Shown: positions 35,442-44,644 of the stretch, piece by piece
How positions within the stretch are numbered: position 1 is the stretch's first letter
Layout of the letters: each line of letters opens with the position of its first letter
Assembly: GCF_029533155.1 (NCBI RefSeq)
Contig: NZ_JAIZDB010000005.1
Location: 56,974 to 120,973 of the forward strand
Source: Psychrobacillus antarcticus
GTDB lineage: Bacteria; Bacillota; Bacilli; Bacillales_A; Planococcaceae
Direction of reading: 5' to 3'
Length of the DNA: 64,000 nucleotides
Program-made: the position numbers and the translations under genes
Notes under the pieces: model-generated
Database searches by the model: none
The model's input: the letters and a program-made list of their open reading frames with translations, nothing else
What the model was told of the DNA's origin: nothing

Positions 35442-36686
35442 ATGGTAACACGTATCGCTGTATTAGGGTCAGTTGGTTTCATCAAACGTTTAAGGCAATT
35501 GGAGCATGAACTTCCATCCATTAGTTTGGACTATTATACATATAATAGTCCGTCTGAGGCAAAAAATATAGTACAGAATATTAAGCCATGTGATGCTGTA
35601 TTTTTTTCAGGTTCATTTCCTTTTTTTCACGCAACTGAATCTATCGAAAAACTACCCATACCAGCTTATTATTTAAAACAAGATGAAACCGCTATCACGA
35701 CCACCTTATTATCTCTTTGTTCAGCTCGTCCAATCTCCATCCATAAGCTTTCAATGGATTTAATACATCCTGAAAGTGTGCAGAGTGTTTTAGAGGATAT
35801 CGGTCAAAACAACCAAGCACCTTTTCTAATGAAAATTGATACGTCTTTTGATTTGGATGAGATTGTCGCATTTCATACCAGTTTACAAAAAAGTGAGGAA
35901 GCTGTGCTAGCAATTACGAGTATTCATGCAGTCTATCAAGCATTAAGAGACAACAATCTGTCTGTCATTCGAATGATTGACCCTAAACGGTCTATTATTA
36001 AAGGTATAGAAGATACAAAATCACTCGCACTTCTTTTCAAAAGTCAGTCAGCAAAAGTTGCAGTAGGTTATATCCAAACAACTTTAGATGATCCCGTTTC
36101 CGAACATATCATTAAGCAAATGGCGGCTTCTATTCAAGCTACTATGGTAAAGGAAGCCGACCATTTGTATACGTTGTTTTCTACTCAAGGTGATGTTCAG
36201 GAAGCTTTAACTAAAAACACTATTACTGCCTGGATGAATCCGTCTTCTTCGCCACTTAAAGTTGCATTTGGCTATGGAAAAACAGTTATGGAAGCTACTC
36301 AAAATGCAAGGGATGCCTTATCTTATGCAACTGATAATACGGCTTACTTATTAACCGATTCTAAAGAATTACTAGGGCCGTATCCAAATAGTATCACGCA
36401 GGTGCGTTTGAAAAATAATGATCCTGTGCTTGTGCAAATAGCGAAAGAAACTACTTTAAGTCCAGCAAACTTATCCAAGGTAATACAGTTTAGTCGTTCG
36501 AGAAAGTCTATCGAGTTTACTGCATATGACTTAGAACTCTATTTACAGGTTAGTAGACGTACGACCGAACGTATCTTAAAAAAACTGACGGATCATGGAT
36601 ATGCACAAGTTGTGGGAGAAGAAATGACCTATCAGCAAGGCCGCCCACGCGCTATATATAAGCTTACCTTTCCAACCTATCAATAG
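35442..36686 (+). CDS. Transcriptional regulator with GGDEF-like and winged-helix parts
   Basis: 414 residues without membrane segments. The N-terminal 170 residues look like a sensor of unknown type. Residues about 274-292 (AFGYGKTVMEATQNARDAL) have the look of the degenerate GGDEF-like fold seen in some Bacillus regulators. Residues about 356-395 form a helix-turn-helix (YDLELYLQVSRRTTERILKKL). It is divergent from the dipeptide-epimerase operon and probably controls it, and perhaps nhaC, through the shared direct-repeat promoter element. The ATG follows AGGGGTG. Confidence 0.75.
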   Translation: MVTRIAVLGSVGFIKRLRQLEHELPSISLDYYTYNSPSEAKNIVQNIKPCDAVFFSGSFPFFHATESIEKLPIPAYYLKQDETAITTTLLSLCSARPISIHKLSMDLIHPESVQSVLEDIGQNNQAPFLMKIDTSFDLDEIVAFHTSLQKSEEAVLAITSIHAVYQALRDNNLSVIRMIDPKRSIIKGIEDTKSLALLFKSQSAKVAVGYIQTTLDDPVSEHIIKQMAASIQATMVKEADHLYTLFSTQGDVQEALTKNTITAWMNPSSSPLKVAFGYGKTVMEATQNARDALSYATDNTAYLLTDSKELLGPYPNSITQVRLKNNDPVLVQIAKETTLSPANLSKVIQFSRSRKSIEFTAYDLELYLQVSRRTTERILKKLTDHGYAQVVGEEMTYQQGRPRAIYKLTFPTYQ

Positions 36687-36708
36687 TTAAATATGAATTA
36701 CAACCAAA

Positions 36709-36914
36709 ACCGGGCAAAAAACTCCCGGTCCTTTATGTTCTAAACCTGTTTCTACTGTTTTCGAAGGGCTTTGTACAGATTTATTGCTATATAATTACCG
36801 TTTGATTTTTTAAAGATGCCGTTCGTGACTGAAGTCACGAACAGCATCTTTTTTCTCGGTAATCTTATGGCTATTGACTGTCCGTCACCCATCTACAACT
36901 TTTAGAAACAGGTT
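36709..36914. mobile_element. MITE-like inverted-repeat element (copy 2 of a dispersed repeat)
   Basis: Terminal 12-bp inverted repeats AACCTGTTTCTA (36743-36754) and TAGAAACAGGTT (36903-36914) enclose about 170 bases with no ORF. Inside are an ATTACCG/CGGTAAT pair (36794-36800, 36857-36863) and a strong hairpin, AAAGATGCCGTTCGTGACT with its complement, ending in TTTTTT (36812-36854). The left flank, a CCGGG/CCCGG hairpin plus the first 39 bases, is repeated at 25322-25392. The gap to nhaC holds nothing else I can name. Confidence 0.6.
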
Positions 36915-37149
36915 AGTTCATTTTTGGGATAACTAGAGAAAAGATACTATCCTAATAATTGAGGATAGATGATGACAGTCTAAGTACGCGACATCTTGGT
37001 GCTCCTGCGCAAGGCTCGTCGCAAAATAAAAAAACATTTCGCAACGACTGCCTGATGAAACCGAAATCAGTAGTTTTAATCATTCTTAAAACCCTGTAAA
37101 ACTGGTGTTCATGCTGTATTTTTATTTTCAGCTCTTGCACATTTCCTTT

Positions 37150-38586
37150 TTATGCTTCCATAGTTTCTCTATTTAATATCTCTAGCTTTTTAGACTCCGA
37201 TATTTTTTCAATTGTAAAGCCTGTCATTGCATAAATAATAGAAATTATTGGAACTACAAAGTTTAAGATGGCAAATGGTGCATATTCTGCTACCCCTACA
37301 CCTAATGTCCCCAAAATAAACACTCCACACGTATTCCAAGGAATGAAGACCGAAGTAAGTGTTCCTCCATCCTCTAAAGCACGCGATAGATTTTTAGAAT
37401 GTAATCCCATTTTTGTATACGTCGTTGAAAACATACGCGCTGGAACAACAATCGAAATGTATTGCTCTGAGCAAGTAGCATTTGTTGCAAAACAAGCAAT
37501 AATTGTTGATGCTATAAGCGAACCGGCTGTTTTAGCAAATTTTAAAATTTGATTCATAATGGATTGAAGCATTCCAGAGTATTCCAATATACCTCCGAAT
37601 GTCATCGCAACAATCGTCATGGATACCGTGTACATCATCGAATCTAAACCACCACGGTTAAATAACTCATCCACCATCGCATTTCCAGTATCAATAACAT
37701 ATCCACTTTGTAGGGCACCAACTGCATCTGCAACGCTTCCACCTTGGATGAGTATTTGGGATAAGAATCCTAATAAAATCCCTACGATCAATGCCGGAAT
37801 AGCTGGTACTTTAAGTGCTACTAGTACTATTACTGCAAGTGGAACTAATAATAACCATGGAGAAATGACAAAGCTTTGATCTAGCATGGATATTGTTTGA
37901 TTGATACCTTCTTGGTCAATATTACTTGATTTGTACCTGTTTCCCAGGAACGCATATACTCCTAGGGCTATTAGAATTCCTGGTACCGTTGTAAATAACA
38001 TATGTTTTATATGTACAAAAAGATCTGTTCCTGTTAACCCTGCTGCAAGGTTTGTTGTATCAGATAATGGAGACATCTTATCTCCAAAGTAAGCGCCTGA
38101 AATTACGGCGCCGGCGATCATTCCGGCTGGAATCCCCATACTAAGTCCAATACCCATTCCCGCAACACCGATTGTTCCCATAGTCGACCAAGAACTCCCG
38201 ATTGCAAGAGAAACAATTGCACAAATAATACAAATAGTTACTAAGAAGAAAGCTGGAGTAATAATTTTCAATCCATAAAAAATCATTGTTGCAACAACGC
38301 CTCCACCTATCCATGCACCAATGATTAATCCTACTAAAATAATAATAACTACCGCTGGTAATGCCAGTTTAATACCTTTATACATCATTTCTTCAATATC
38401 AGACCATTTAAATCCATGCTTCCATGCAACAATCGCAGCAACAGTTGTTCCTACGATTAATGGAATATGTGGTCCCTGTTCTAAATTTATAATTGTAATA
38501 ACCATAGTAATAATCATGACTAATAATGGCGTAATCGCCCAAATCAATGACATCTCTTTTTTAGTAACCGCTTTCTTTTCGTCCAA
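37150..38586 (-). CDS. nhaC: NhaC family Na+/H+ antiporter
   Basis: 478 residues with about 11-12 helices and the NhaC core ISGAYFGDKMSPLSDTTNLAAG plus SVFIPWNTCGVF. Members exchange Na+ (or malate/lactate in some cases) with protons. The TTG start follows AAGGGGGAAG. The promoter region carries the same direct repeat and -35/-10 layout as the epimerase promoter 3 kb away. The M20 aminoacylase gene ends 96 bases upstream, so nhaC has its own promoter. A role in amino-acid or peptide metabolism by context is inference. Confidence 0.9.
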   Translation of the reverse strand: MDEKKAVTKKEMSLIWAITPLLVMIITMVITIINLEQGPHIPLIVGTTVAAIVAWKHGFKWSDIEEMMYKGIKLALPAVVIIILVGLIIGAWIGGGVVATMIFYGLKIITPAFFLVTICIICAIVSLAIGSSWSTMGTIGVAGMGIGLSMGIPAGMIAGAVISGAYFGDKMSPLSDTTNLAAGLTGTDLFVHIKHMLFTTVPGILIALGVYAFLGNRYKSSNIDQEGINQTISMLDQSFVISPWLLLVPLAVIVLVALKVPAIPALIVGILLGFLSQILIQGGSVADAVGALQSGYVIDTGNAMVDELFNRGGLDSMMYTVSMTIVAMTFGGILEYSGMLQSIMNQILKFAKTAGSLIASTIIACFATNATCSEQYISIVVPARMFSTTYTKMGLHSKNLSRALEDGGTLTSVFIPWNTCGVFILGTLGVGVAEYAPFAILNFVVPIISIIYAMTGFTIEKISESKKLEILNRETMEA

Positions 38587-38616
38587 TGTACTTCCCCCTT
38601 GATGACTGTCAAGACA

Positions 38617-38648
38617 ATTCTAAATTGCCGTTTAATGGTCGCTAATAT
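38617..38648 (-). promoter_or_regulatory. nhaC promoter with direct-repeat operator
   Basis: Minus strand TTAGCG (38640-38645), 17-base spacer, TAGAAT (38617-38622). On the plus strand GCCGTTTAATG and GTCGCTAATAT (38627-38648) repeat with an 11-base step, the same element as at 35405-35426. Confidence 0.55.
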
Positions 38649-38682
38649 GTAATAATAAATGTAAAAGCAAGGGTAGTCAATA

Positions 38683-39780
38683 CTATTTTGTATTATTTGA
38701 AAGCGTTTTCGCTATAACTTTAGCTCCCAGAAGTAATGAATCTCTGTTAAAAGTCATATTAGGATGATGCAATCCCGGTGACAAATCAGCACCAATACCA
38801 ATCATTGCTGCTTTAACTTCAGGATGTCTAATAGTATAAAAATGGAAATCATCACTGCCGGAAGTAATTACTTCTTCTGCCAAGTTTTCCATACCTACAG
38901 TTTCAATAATGGCTGCTTTAGCAATTGCTACTGCTTCCTTTGATACTTCAGCGCCTGGTGTAATGTCTTGAAATTCCCACTCAATTTCTATATCAAATAA
39001 TTGTTGAATTGTATTTAAGTCTTTGTCAATTTGATCCTTCAACTGAAATAAAACACTATTCTTCGTCGCTCTCACATCCATTGAAAACGTTGCAATACCT
39101 GGAATGATATTAGCATTTTCTCCACCAGCTTGAATTTTTGTCAGTTTTGCAGAGTACGACTCGAGTGGTGAAAAATACATATTTTTCAGTGCTTGATGAA
39201 TGGCCATTGTTACATCAATTGCGTTATTTCCTTGATGAGGTCTAGCACCATGAGCATCCATCCCTTTTATCTTACCTTCCACAAATAACGCTGCTCCATG
39301 ATGTATAGCAGGTGAAACTTTCCCAAATGGAAGTTCCTCAATTGGTCGTAAATGGACACCAAAAAGATGTGTGACATCCTCCAGCGCCCCACGGTCTATC
39401 ATAGAGTTTGCCCCATTACCTTTTTCTTCAGCAGGTTGGAAGATAAAGCGAATTCGTTTGTTTAGTTTTTCATCCTTTAATAGTAATAACGCACCCAATA
39501 CCATCGAAATATTGGCATCATGTCCACAGGAATGATTGGCACGGAACTCGCCATCCACTTCTTGCCATAGTGCATCAATATCAGCACGAACAGCAATAAC
39601 TTCTGGTCCTTCCCCAATTTCTGCTAGTAATCCAGTTACATCATTAAATCTACGATAGGAAATACCTAAACCATCTAATATTTCCGCGAGCTTATTCGTC
39701 GTTTCATATTCCTTCCAACTAACTTCAGGATATTGATGAAAGTGGTTAAACCACTGCAAAATTTGAGTTTCTACTTGCAC
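38683..39780 (-). CDS. M20 family aminoacylase/amidohydrolase
   Basis: 365 residues. Metal-site motifs are AVRADIDALW, the Cys-His pair in NHSCGHDANI, FQPAEEKGNG and the C-terminal LHHPN. It belongs to the M20D aminoacylase group that hydrolyses N-acyl amino acids or amides. The GTG start follows AAAAGGAG. The ywbE gene starts upstream with 28 bases between, so the two may be one transcript. Together with the epimerase, GNAT and NhaC genes it suggests a local amino-acid scavenging theme. Confidence 0.87.
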   Translation of the reverse strand: MQVETQILQWFNHFHQYPEVSWKEYETTNKLAEILDGLGISYRRFNDVTGLLAEIGEGPEVIAVRADIDALWQEVDGEFRANHSCGHDANISMVLGALLLLKDEKLNKRIRFIFQPAEEKGNGANSMIDRGALEDVTHLFGVHLRPIEELPFGKVSPAIHHGAALFVEGKIKGMDAHGARPHQGNNAIDVTMAIHQALKNMYFSPLESYSAKLTKIQAGGENANIIPGIATFSMDVRATKNSVLFQLKDQIDKDLNTIQQLFDIEIEWEFQDITPGAEVSKEAVAIAKAAIIETVGMENLAEEVITSGSDDFHFYTIRHPEVKAAMIGIGADLSPGLHHPNMTFNRDSLLLGAKVIAKTLSNNTK

Positions 39781-39808
39781 TTAACTACACTCCTTTTCAT
39801 GCTGCAAT

Positions 39809-40003
39809 TTATCCTATGATTTCACAAACTCGTCCTATTTGTCCATCTGTTAAACGAACCTTTATGCCATGTGGGTGAAAGGAAGAATTCGTTAATAAGT
39901 CTTTCACGATTCCTTTCGTTTTCTCTCCTGATCGTTGGTCTTTTTTTAATATTATATATACTTCCAATCCAGGTTTTACATCTTTTTTATTTTGTCCATT
40001 CAT
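39809..40003 (-). CDS. ywbE: YwbE family protein
   Basis: 64 residues from the ATG at 40003, which has AGAGGTG at good spacing. The sequence is the short basic YwbE/DUF2196 protein: VKPGLEVYIILKKDQRSG, KGIVKDLLT, HPHGIKVRL and GQIGRVCEI. Function unknown. The longer in-frame extension to 40066 has no ribosome site. Confidence 0.85.
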   Translation of the reverse strand: MNGQNKKDVKPGLEVYIILKKDQRSGEKTKGIVKDLLTNSSFHPHGIKVRLTDGQIGRVCEIIG

Positions 40004-40269
40004 TTGAATCACCTCTTTTTGTATCGTACCACTTTCAAGGCCTAGTTTCAGTATTTTGTTACACAAAGTGCAACAATTTTACAAACGCAAATAATGTGTC
40101 TTTTATCATTTTTTTCTTTGCAAAATAAGAGAAAAATCATTCAATATTCCCTTCAACTATGAATTTTAATAAGTGCTAATCATGAAAAAGACTCATTTAC
40201 ATTAACATAAACTACATTATCTTTTCCATTTTATTAGAATAATAAAAAAACCCAGGCATATATTTAAAC

Positions 40270-41034
40270 ATGAATAATGTTAAAAACAGACAGATTACCA
40301 TATTAGAAATGTTAAATTCCTCAAATAAGTTGTTAATAAAAGATTTATTAAAAGTATTTGGAGTATCTGAAATGACACTTCGTCGGGATATTGAAACTCT
40401 AGAGAAAAAAGGAGTTATAAAAAAAATAAAAGGAGGCATCGTTCGTAATTTTAAAGATTCGTCTGATATACCTTTTGAAATTCGAAATGAAAGAAGATCC
40501 TTAGAAAAAATAGCTATTGCTAAAAAAGCTGCCTCTTTAATCCAGGAAGGGGAAACTATTGTTATTGATAATGGAACTACAGCTTTAGCTTTTGCAAATG
40601 AAATAAAAGATATCGACAACTTAACTGTTGTTACAGCTAACTTACGAGTAGCCTGGGCCTTATCCGATAGAAGTAATATAAAACTAATCCTTTTAGGAGG
40701 AATCGTTAAAAACGGAGAACGTTCAACCTATAGGAAAGTCGGTTTAGAAACATATGAAAATTTGTTTCCAGATACCTTTGTTATGGGAGCTAGCGCCATA
40801 AGTATTGATAGTGGTATTACTGATTTTGATATCGAAGATGCAACAATAAAATCAAAGGCAATCCAGGCAGCAACAAGGACTATTGTCATTGCTGATGAGA
40901 ATAAGTTAGGAAAGACGGCCTTTGCAAAAATAGCTGATTTAAACGCTATTGACGTTCTTATTACAAATAAAAGTTTATCTAAACAAATTTTTACAGAATT
41001 ACAATTAAAAAAAGTTACCGTAATCTTGGCTTAA
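40270..41034 (+). CDS. DeoR/GlpR family transcriptional regulator
   Basis: 254 residues: an N-terminal DeoR winged helix (NRQITILEMLNSSNKLLIKDLLKVF, ...VSEMTLRRDIETLEKKG) and a C-terminal sugar-phosphate sensor domain (VIDNGTTALAFANEI, LLGGIVKNGE, FVMGASAI, IVIADENKLGK). It is the first gene of the sugar operon and probably represses it, released by a phosphorylated intermediate of the pathway. The ATG has no good ribosome site, which may keep its level low. Confidence 0.9.
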   Translation: MNNVKNRQITILEMLNSSNKLLIKDLLKVFGVSEMTLRRDIETLEKKGVIKKIKGGIVRNFKDSSDIPFEIRNERRSLEKIAIAKKAASLIQEGETIVIDNGTTALAFANEIKDIDNLTVVTANLRVAWALSDRSNIKLILLGGIVKNGERSTYRKVGLETYENLFPDTFVMGASAISIDSGITDFDIEDATIKSKAIQAATRTIVIADENKLGKTAFAKIADLNAIDVLITNKSLSKQIFTELQLKKVTVILA

Positions 41035-41051
41035 TTTCAGGGGGAATATAG

Positions 41052-42548
41052 TTGGAAAAATTCTTATTAGGAATAGATATCGGTACTACATCAACCAAAT
41101 TAGCACTTATTAATACCAGTGGAAATATTATTACTAGTATCTCTAAAGAAGTTCATTTAATTTCTCCTCAACCAGGATGGGCTGAAGAAGATCCCCACTC
41201 CTGGTGGGAAAACGTTAAGTTTTTAATTCCGGAAATTTTAATAAAATCTTTACTATACCCAGAACAAATTGCTGCAGTTGGAGTTAGTGGTATGGTTCCT
41301 ACTTTAATTTGCCTTGATGAAAAAGGAAATCCTCTTAGAAATTCTATTCAGCAGAATGATACACGTGCGTGGAAAGAAATTGAAGAATTAAAAGTTATAA
41401 CCTCACACCTTGATATTCTAGAAGACACTGGTTCAGAAATCACACAGCAATCAATTGCTCCTAAAATAATGTGGCTTCAAAAAAACGAACCAAATATATT
41501 AGCACAAACAAAATCAATCTGTGGTTCTTATGAGTTTATTACTAGAAAGCTAACCGGTAATACAATTAAATATAATGAAAATAATTGGGCTTTAGAAAGT
41601 GGGCTATTTAACTTTAATAATAGAACTTGGCATAACGAATTATTACATATCGCTAACATTAAGTCTGAATGGCTCAGTCAAACTTACGGTTCTCATGAAA
41701 TAATCGGTTGCATTCAAGGTAGTCATGAAACTTGCTTAATAGAAGGTACCCCTATAGTTGCAGGAGCTGCTGATCATGTAGCAAGTGCGTTTTCAGCAGG
41801 TTTAATTAATGATGGTGATATGTTAATTAAACTCGGGGGGGCTGGGGATATTTTAATCACTTCACAAACACCCGTTAGAGACAAAAGACTATACCTGGAT
41901 TACCATTTAATACCGGGATTATATCTCCCAAATGGATGCATGGCGTCAAGTGGTAGCTTAATTAAATGGTTCCAAAATGAATTAACTAATAAAACTGCAT
42001 TAGATGATTTAGAAGCAGAGGCACAAAAAACATCTAGCGGATCTGACGGGCTAATTACATTGCCTTACTTTTTAGGTGAAAAAACACCTTTAAACAATCC
42101 TAAAGCTAGAGGAATGGTCATTGGCCTTCATTTAGGACATACTCGAGGCCATATCTATAGGTCTATTTTGGAAGGAATCGGTTTTGGATTTTATCATCAC
42201 ATTGAAGTATTTAAAGAACTTGGCCTTCAATTAAACAAAATACGAATTACTAATGGTGGATCAAAATCAAAACTTTGGAGACAAATAATTGCTGATATAA
42301 CAGGCTTAGAACTAGAATCTATCATTGAGCATCCGGGATCGTCTTTAGGGGCTGCCTTTATTGCAGGAATGGGTAGTGGTGAAATTCAAGAATGGTCTGA
42401 TATCCATAAATATATAAAAATAGAAGAAACAATATTTCCCGATTCCAATAAATATGATGGTTATCAAAAACTATATAAAATTTATAGATCATCTTATGAA
42501 AAGTTAATTGAAGAACAAGAAATGTTATCTAATTTTTCTTTACATTAG
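41052..42548 (+). CDS. FGGY family carbohydrate kinase
   Basis: 498 residues. It starts FLLGIDIGTTSTKLALI (phosphate 1 loop), has GWAEEDPHSWW and the substrate-loop Asp in AGAADHVASAF, and the second FGGY signature ITNGGSKSKLWRQIIADITG. Length and pattern resemble xylulose/gluconate kinases. It phosphorylates a sugar, ketose or polyol made or imported by this operon; which one is unknown. The TTG start follows AGGGGG 8 bases upstream; spacing to deoR is 17 bases. Confidence 0.9.
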   Translation: MEKFLLGIDIGTTSTKLALINTSGNIITSISKEVHLISPQPGWAEEDPHSWWENVKFLIPEILIKSLLYPEQIAAVGVSGMVPTLICLDEKGNPLRNSIQQNDTRAWKEIEELKVITSHLDILEDTGSEITQQSIAPKIMWLQKNEPNILAQTKSICGSYEFITRKLTGNTIKYNENNWALESGLFNFNNRTWHNELLHIANIKSEWLSQTYGSHEIIGCIQGSHETCLIEGTPIVAGAADHVASAFSAGLINDGDMLIKLGGAGDILITSQTPVRDKRLYLDYHLIPGLYLPNGCMASSGSLIKWFQNELTNKTALDDLEAEAQKTSSGSDGLITLPYFLGEKTPLNNPKARGMVIGLHLGHTRGHIYRSILEGIGFGFYHHIEVFKELGLQLNKIRITNGGSKSKLWRQIIADITGLELESIIEHPGSSLGAAFIAGMGSGEIQEWSDIHKYIKIEETIFPDSNKYDGYQKLYKIYRSSYEKLIEEQEMLSNFSLH

Positions 42549-42560
42549 GAGGGAATATTA

Positions 42561-43349
42561 ATGATCACAAAACCAAGTAAAGGATTAGCAATAGTAACTG
42601 GTGCCGGGAGTGGTATTGGTAAAGCTATAGCCATAAGACTAGCTCGAGACGGTTTCACAGTAGGCTTAACAGATTTAAATTTACAATCAGTACAAGCTGT
42701 GTCCGACGAAATCTCTACTTTTAAAGGTCAATCTTATGCTTTAATGATTGATGTGACAAAGCAAAGTAGTATAGAAAAAGCTACAAATCAGCTAATTGAA
42801 AGATACGGAGATCTTAAAGTTTGGATTTCAAATGCAGGCGTCTCTTCTATGAATCATTTTATAAATTTAAGTGAAGAAGATTGGAATTTTAATATGAATA
42901 TTAATGCTAAAGGCGTATTTTTATCAGGTCAAGTTGCCGCCAGAAAATTCATTGATCAAGGAAAAGGAGGGAAAATAATTAATACAGCTTCAATGGCAGG
43001 TAAACAAGGAAATGTTCCCTTCCTAAGCCATTATGTTGCTTCGAAATTTGCAGTAATAGGATTAACTCAAGCAATGGCTCATGAATTAGGTAAGTATAAT
43101 ATTACTGTAAACGCTATTTGTCCTGGGTTTGTCGATACTCCAATGCAGAGTCGTGAGTTAGACTGGGAAAGTCAGCTTAAGAATCTAACTCCTGAAGCAG
43201 TTAAGTCGGGTATGGTAAATGTTACCCCATTAGGTAGGCTTCAACTGCCTGAAGATGTTGCTCAAACTGTTTCATTCTTAGCAAGCACTGATGCAAATTT
43301 TATAACAGGTGAATCAATTGCTACCAATGGTGGCGCATATATGGATTAA
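42561..43349 (+). CDS. SDR family oxidoreductase (sugar/polyol dehydrogenase type)
   Basis: 262 residues. The cofactor loop is TGAGSGIGKAIA, then NAGVSS, the catalytic serine in TASMAGKQG, YVASK and the C-terminal GESIATNGGAYMD. The Asp in LTDLN after the second strand favours NAD. In an operon with an FGGY kinase and sugar ABC transporter it most likely interconverts a polyol and ketose. Ribosome site AGGAGGG. Co-transcribed with the kinase, 12 bases apart. Confidence 0.88.
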   Translation: MITKPSKGLAIVTGAGSGIGKAIAIRLARDGFTVGLTDLNLQSVQAVSDEISTFKGQSYALMIDVTKQSSIEKATNQLIERYGDLKVWISNAGVSSMNHFINLSEEDWNFNMNINAKGVFLSGQVAARKFIDQGKGGKIINTASMAGKQGNVPFLSHYVASKFAVIGLTQAMAHELGKYNITVNAICPGFVDTPMQSRELDWESQLKNLTPEAVKSGMVNVTPLGRLQLPEDVAQTVSFLASTDANFITGESIATNGGAYMD

Positions 43350-43375
43350 ATAAATTATAACGAGGTGAAATGATA

Positions 43376-44644
43376 ATGTTAAGAAAAATAATGGCTTTCA
43401 CGTTAATTACTTTTCTTTTAGTAGGATGTAGTACTTCAGAAACAAATAATTCTGATTCTAAAACTGAAGAACAAATTACATTAAATGTATTGATGGAAGA
43501 AGTACCAGATACAGATATAGCAATTGAAATGGTAAAGTCTTTTAATCAAGAAAATGAGAATATTGTCTTAAATATTGAAACATTACCTTATGATCAAATG
43601 AGAGATAAACTTGTTTCCTCTTTTCTAGCTCCTGAAGCTGCTTATGATATCATTGTTGTCGATAATCCTTGGATGTACGACTTTTCTAATGCCGGATATT
43701 TAGAACCATTGGACGATAAAATAGAAACCTCAGGTTCAGATTACGATTTTTCTGATTTCTCAGACTCATTAGAGGATATTGCAATAGTTAATGACCAAAA
43801 ATTTGCAATTCCTTTCTATAATTATGCAACTGGTCTTGTATATCGTAAAGACGTCTTCGAAGAACAAGGTATTTCAATACCAACTACATTAAAAGAATTA
43901 TGTACAGTTGCACAGACTTTAACAACGGATGAAGCATATGGAATTGCCGCACAACCTCAAAAAGGGTATAAAATTATGGAAGAATGGATGAATTGGCTAT
44001 TAGCTGCTGGAGGTGCTTTACAAAATGATAATGGAGATATTATTTTAGACTCTCCAGAAGCTAGAGAAGCACTGAAAGCTTATATAGATACTATAAATTC
44101 TTCGGCACCAAAAAACAGTACTAACTGGGCTTTTGATGAAGCCTTACGCTCTGTTGCGAGTGGGGATAGCATGATGACACTTAATTATAACTGGATGCTA
44201 CCTACTTTAAATAATCCAGATGGTGAAGCTGGCAGCCTCGCGGGGAACTTTGCCCTAGCTGAAGTACCTGGTGGGCAAGCAGCATTAGGTGCTTGGTTTT
44301 GGGCGATCTCCTCTAATAGTGAATATAAAGATGAGGCATGGACATTTATTGAATGGATTTCATCACCTGAACAAGAAAAATCTCGCGTTATCTCTGGTGG
44401 CGCACCTGTTCGTGATAGCATACTAGATGATCCAGAAGTTTGGGAACAAGGTTATGGTGAAGAGTATTATGTGACTTTAAAAAACATATTAGCTGATGCA
44501 ATTCCATTAGCTAACGGTCCGAACGCAGAAGAACTTATCCAAGTGGTTGGAACAGAACTAAATGCAGCTGTAACAGGGCAAAAAACTGTAGATGAAGCCA
44601 TTACAGATGCCTCTAATCTAGCAAAGGAAATTATGAATGAGTAA
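43376..44644 (+). CDS. ABC sugar transporter substrate-binding lipoprotein
   Basis: About 422 residues with a lipoprotein signal ending LLVGCS (lipid-anchored Cys near residue 17) and the SBP_bac_1 fold (LNVLMEEVPDTDIAIEMV, YDIIVVDNPW, ALGAWFWAIS). Class I sugar or polyol carrier of the CUT1 type. I start it at 43376, 8 bases after GAGGTG; the ATG at 43370 is only 2 bases from that site. Its last codons overlap the first permease gene. Confidence 0.9.
   Translation: MLRKIMAFTLITFLLVGCSTSETNNSDSKTEEQITLNVLMEEVPDTDIAIEMVKSFNQENENIVLNIETLPYDQMRDKLVSSFLAPEAAYDIIVVDNPWMYDFSNAGYLEPLDDKIETSGSDYDFSDFSDSLEDIAIVNDQKFAIPFYNYATGLVYRKDVFEEQGISIPTTLKELCTVAQTLTTDEAYGIAAQPQKGYKIMEEWMNWLLAAGGALQNDNGDIILDSPEAREALKAYIDTINSSAPKNSTNWAFDEALRSVASGDSMMTLNYNWMLPTLNNPDGEAGSLAGNFALAEVPGGQAALGAWFWAISSNSEYKDEAWTFIEWISSPEQEKSRVISGGAPVRDSILDDPEVWEQGYGEEYYVTLKNILADAIPLANGPNAEELIQVVGTELNAAVTGQKTVDEAITDASNLAKEIMNE

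Noticed and set aside
36709..36914. Ordinary transcription terminator of the regulator gene
   Set aside because: The central hairpin could stop transcription, but the outer 12-bp terminal repeats and the second partial copy at 25.3 kb are not explained by a terminator alone.
40212..40619. 135-codon minus-strand frame opposite deoR
   Set aside because: Antisense of a clear DeoR-family gene; no independent support.
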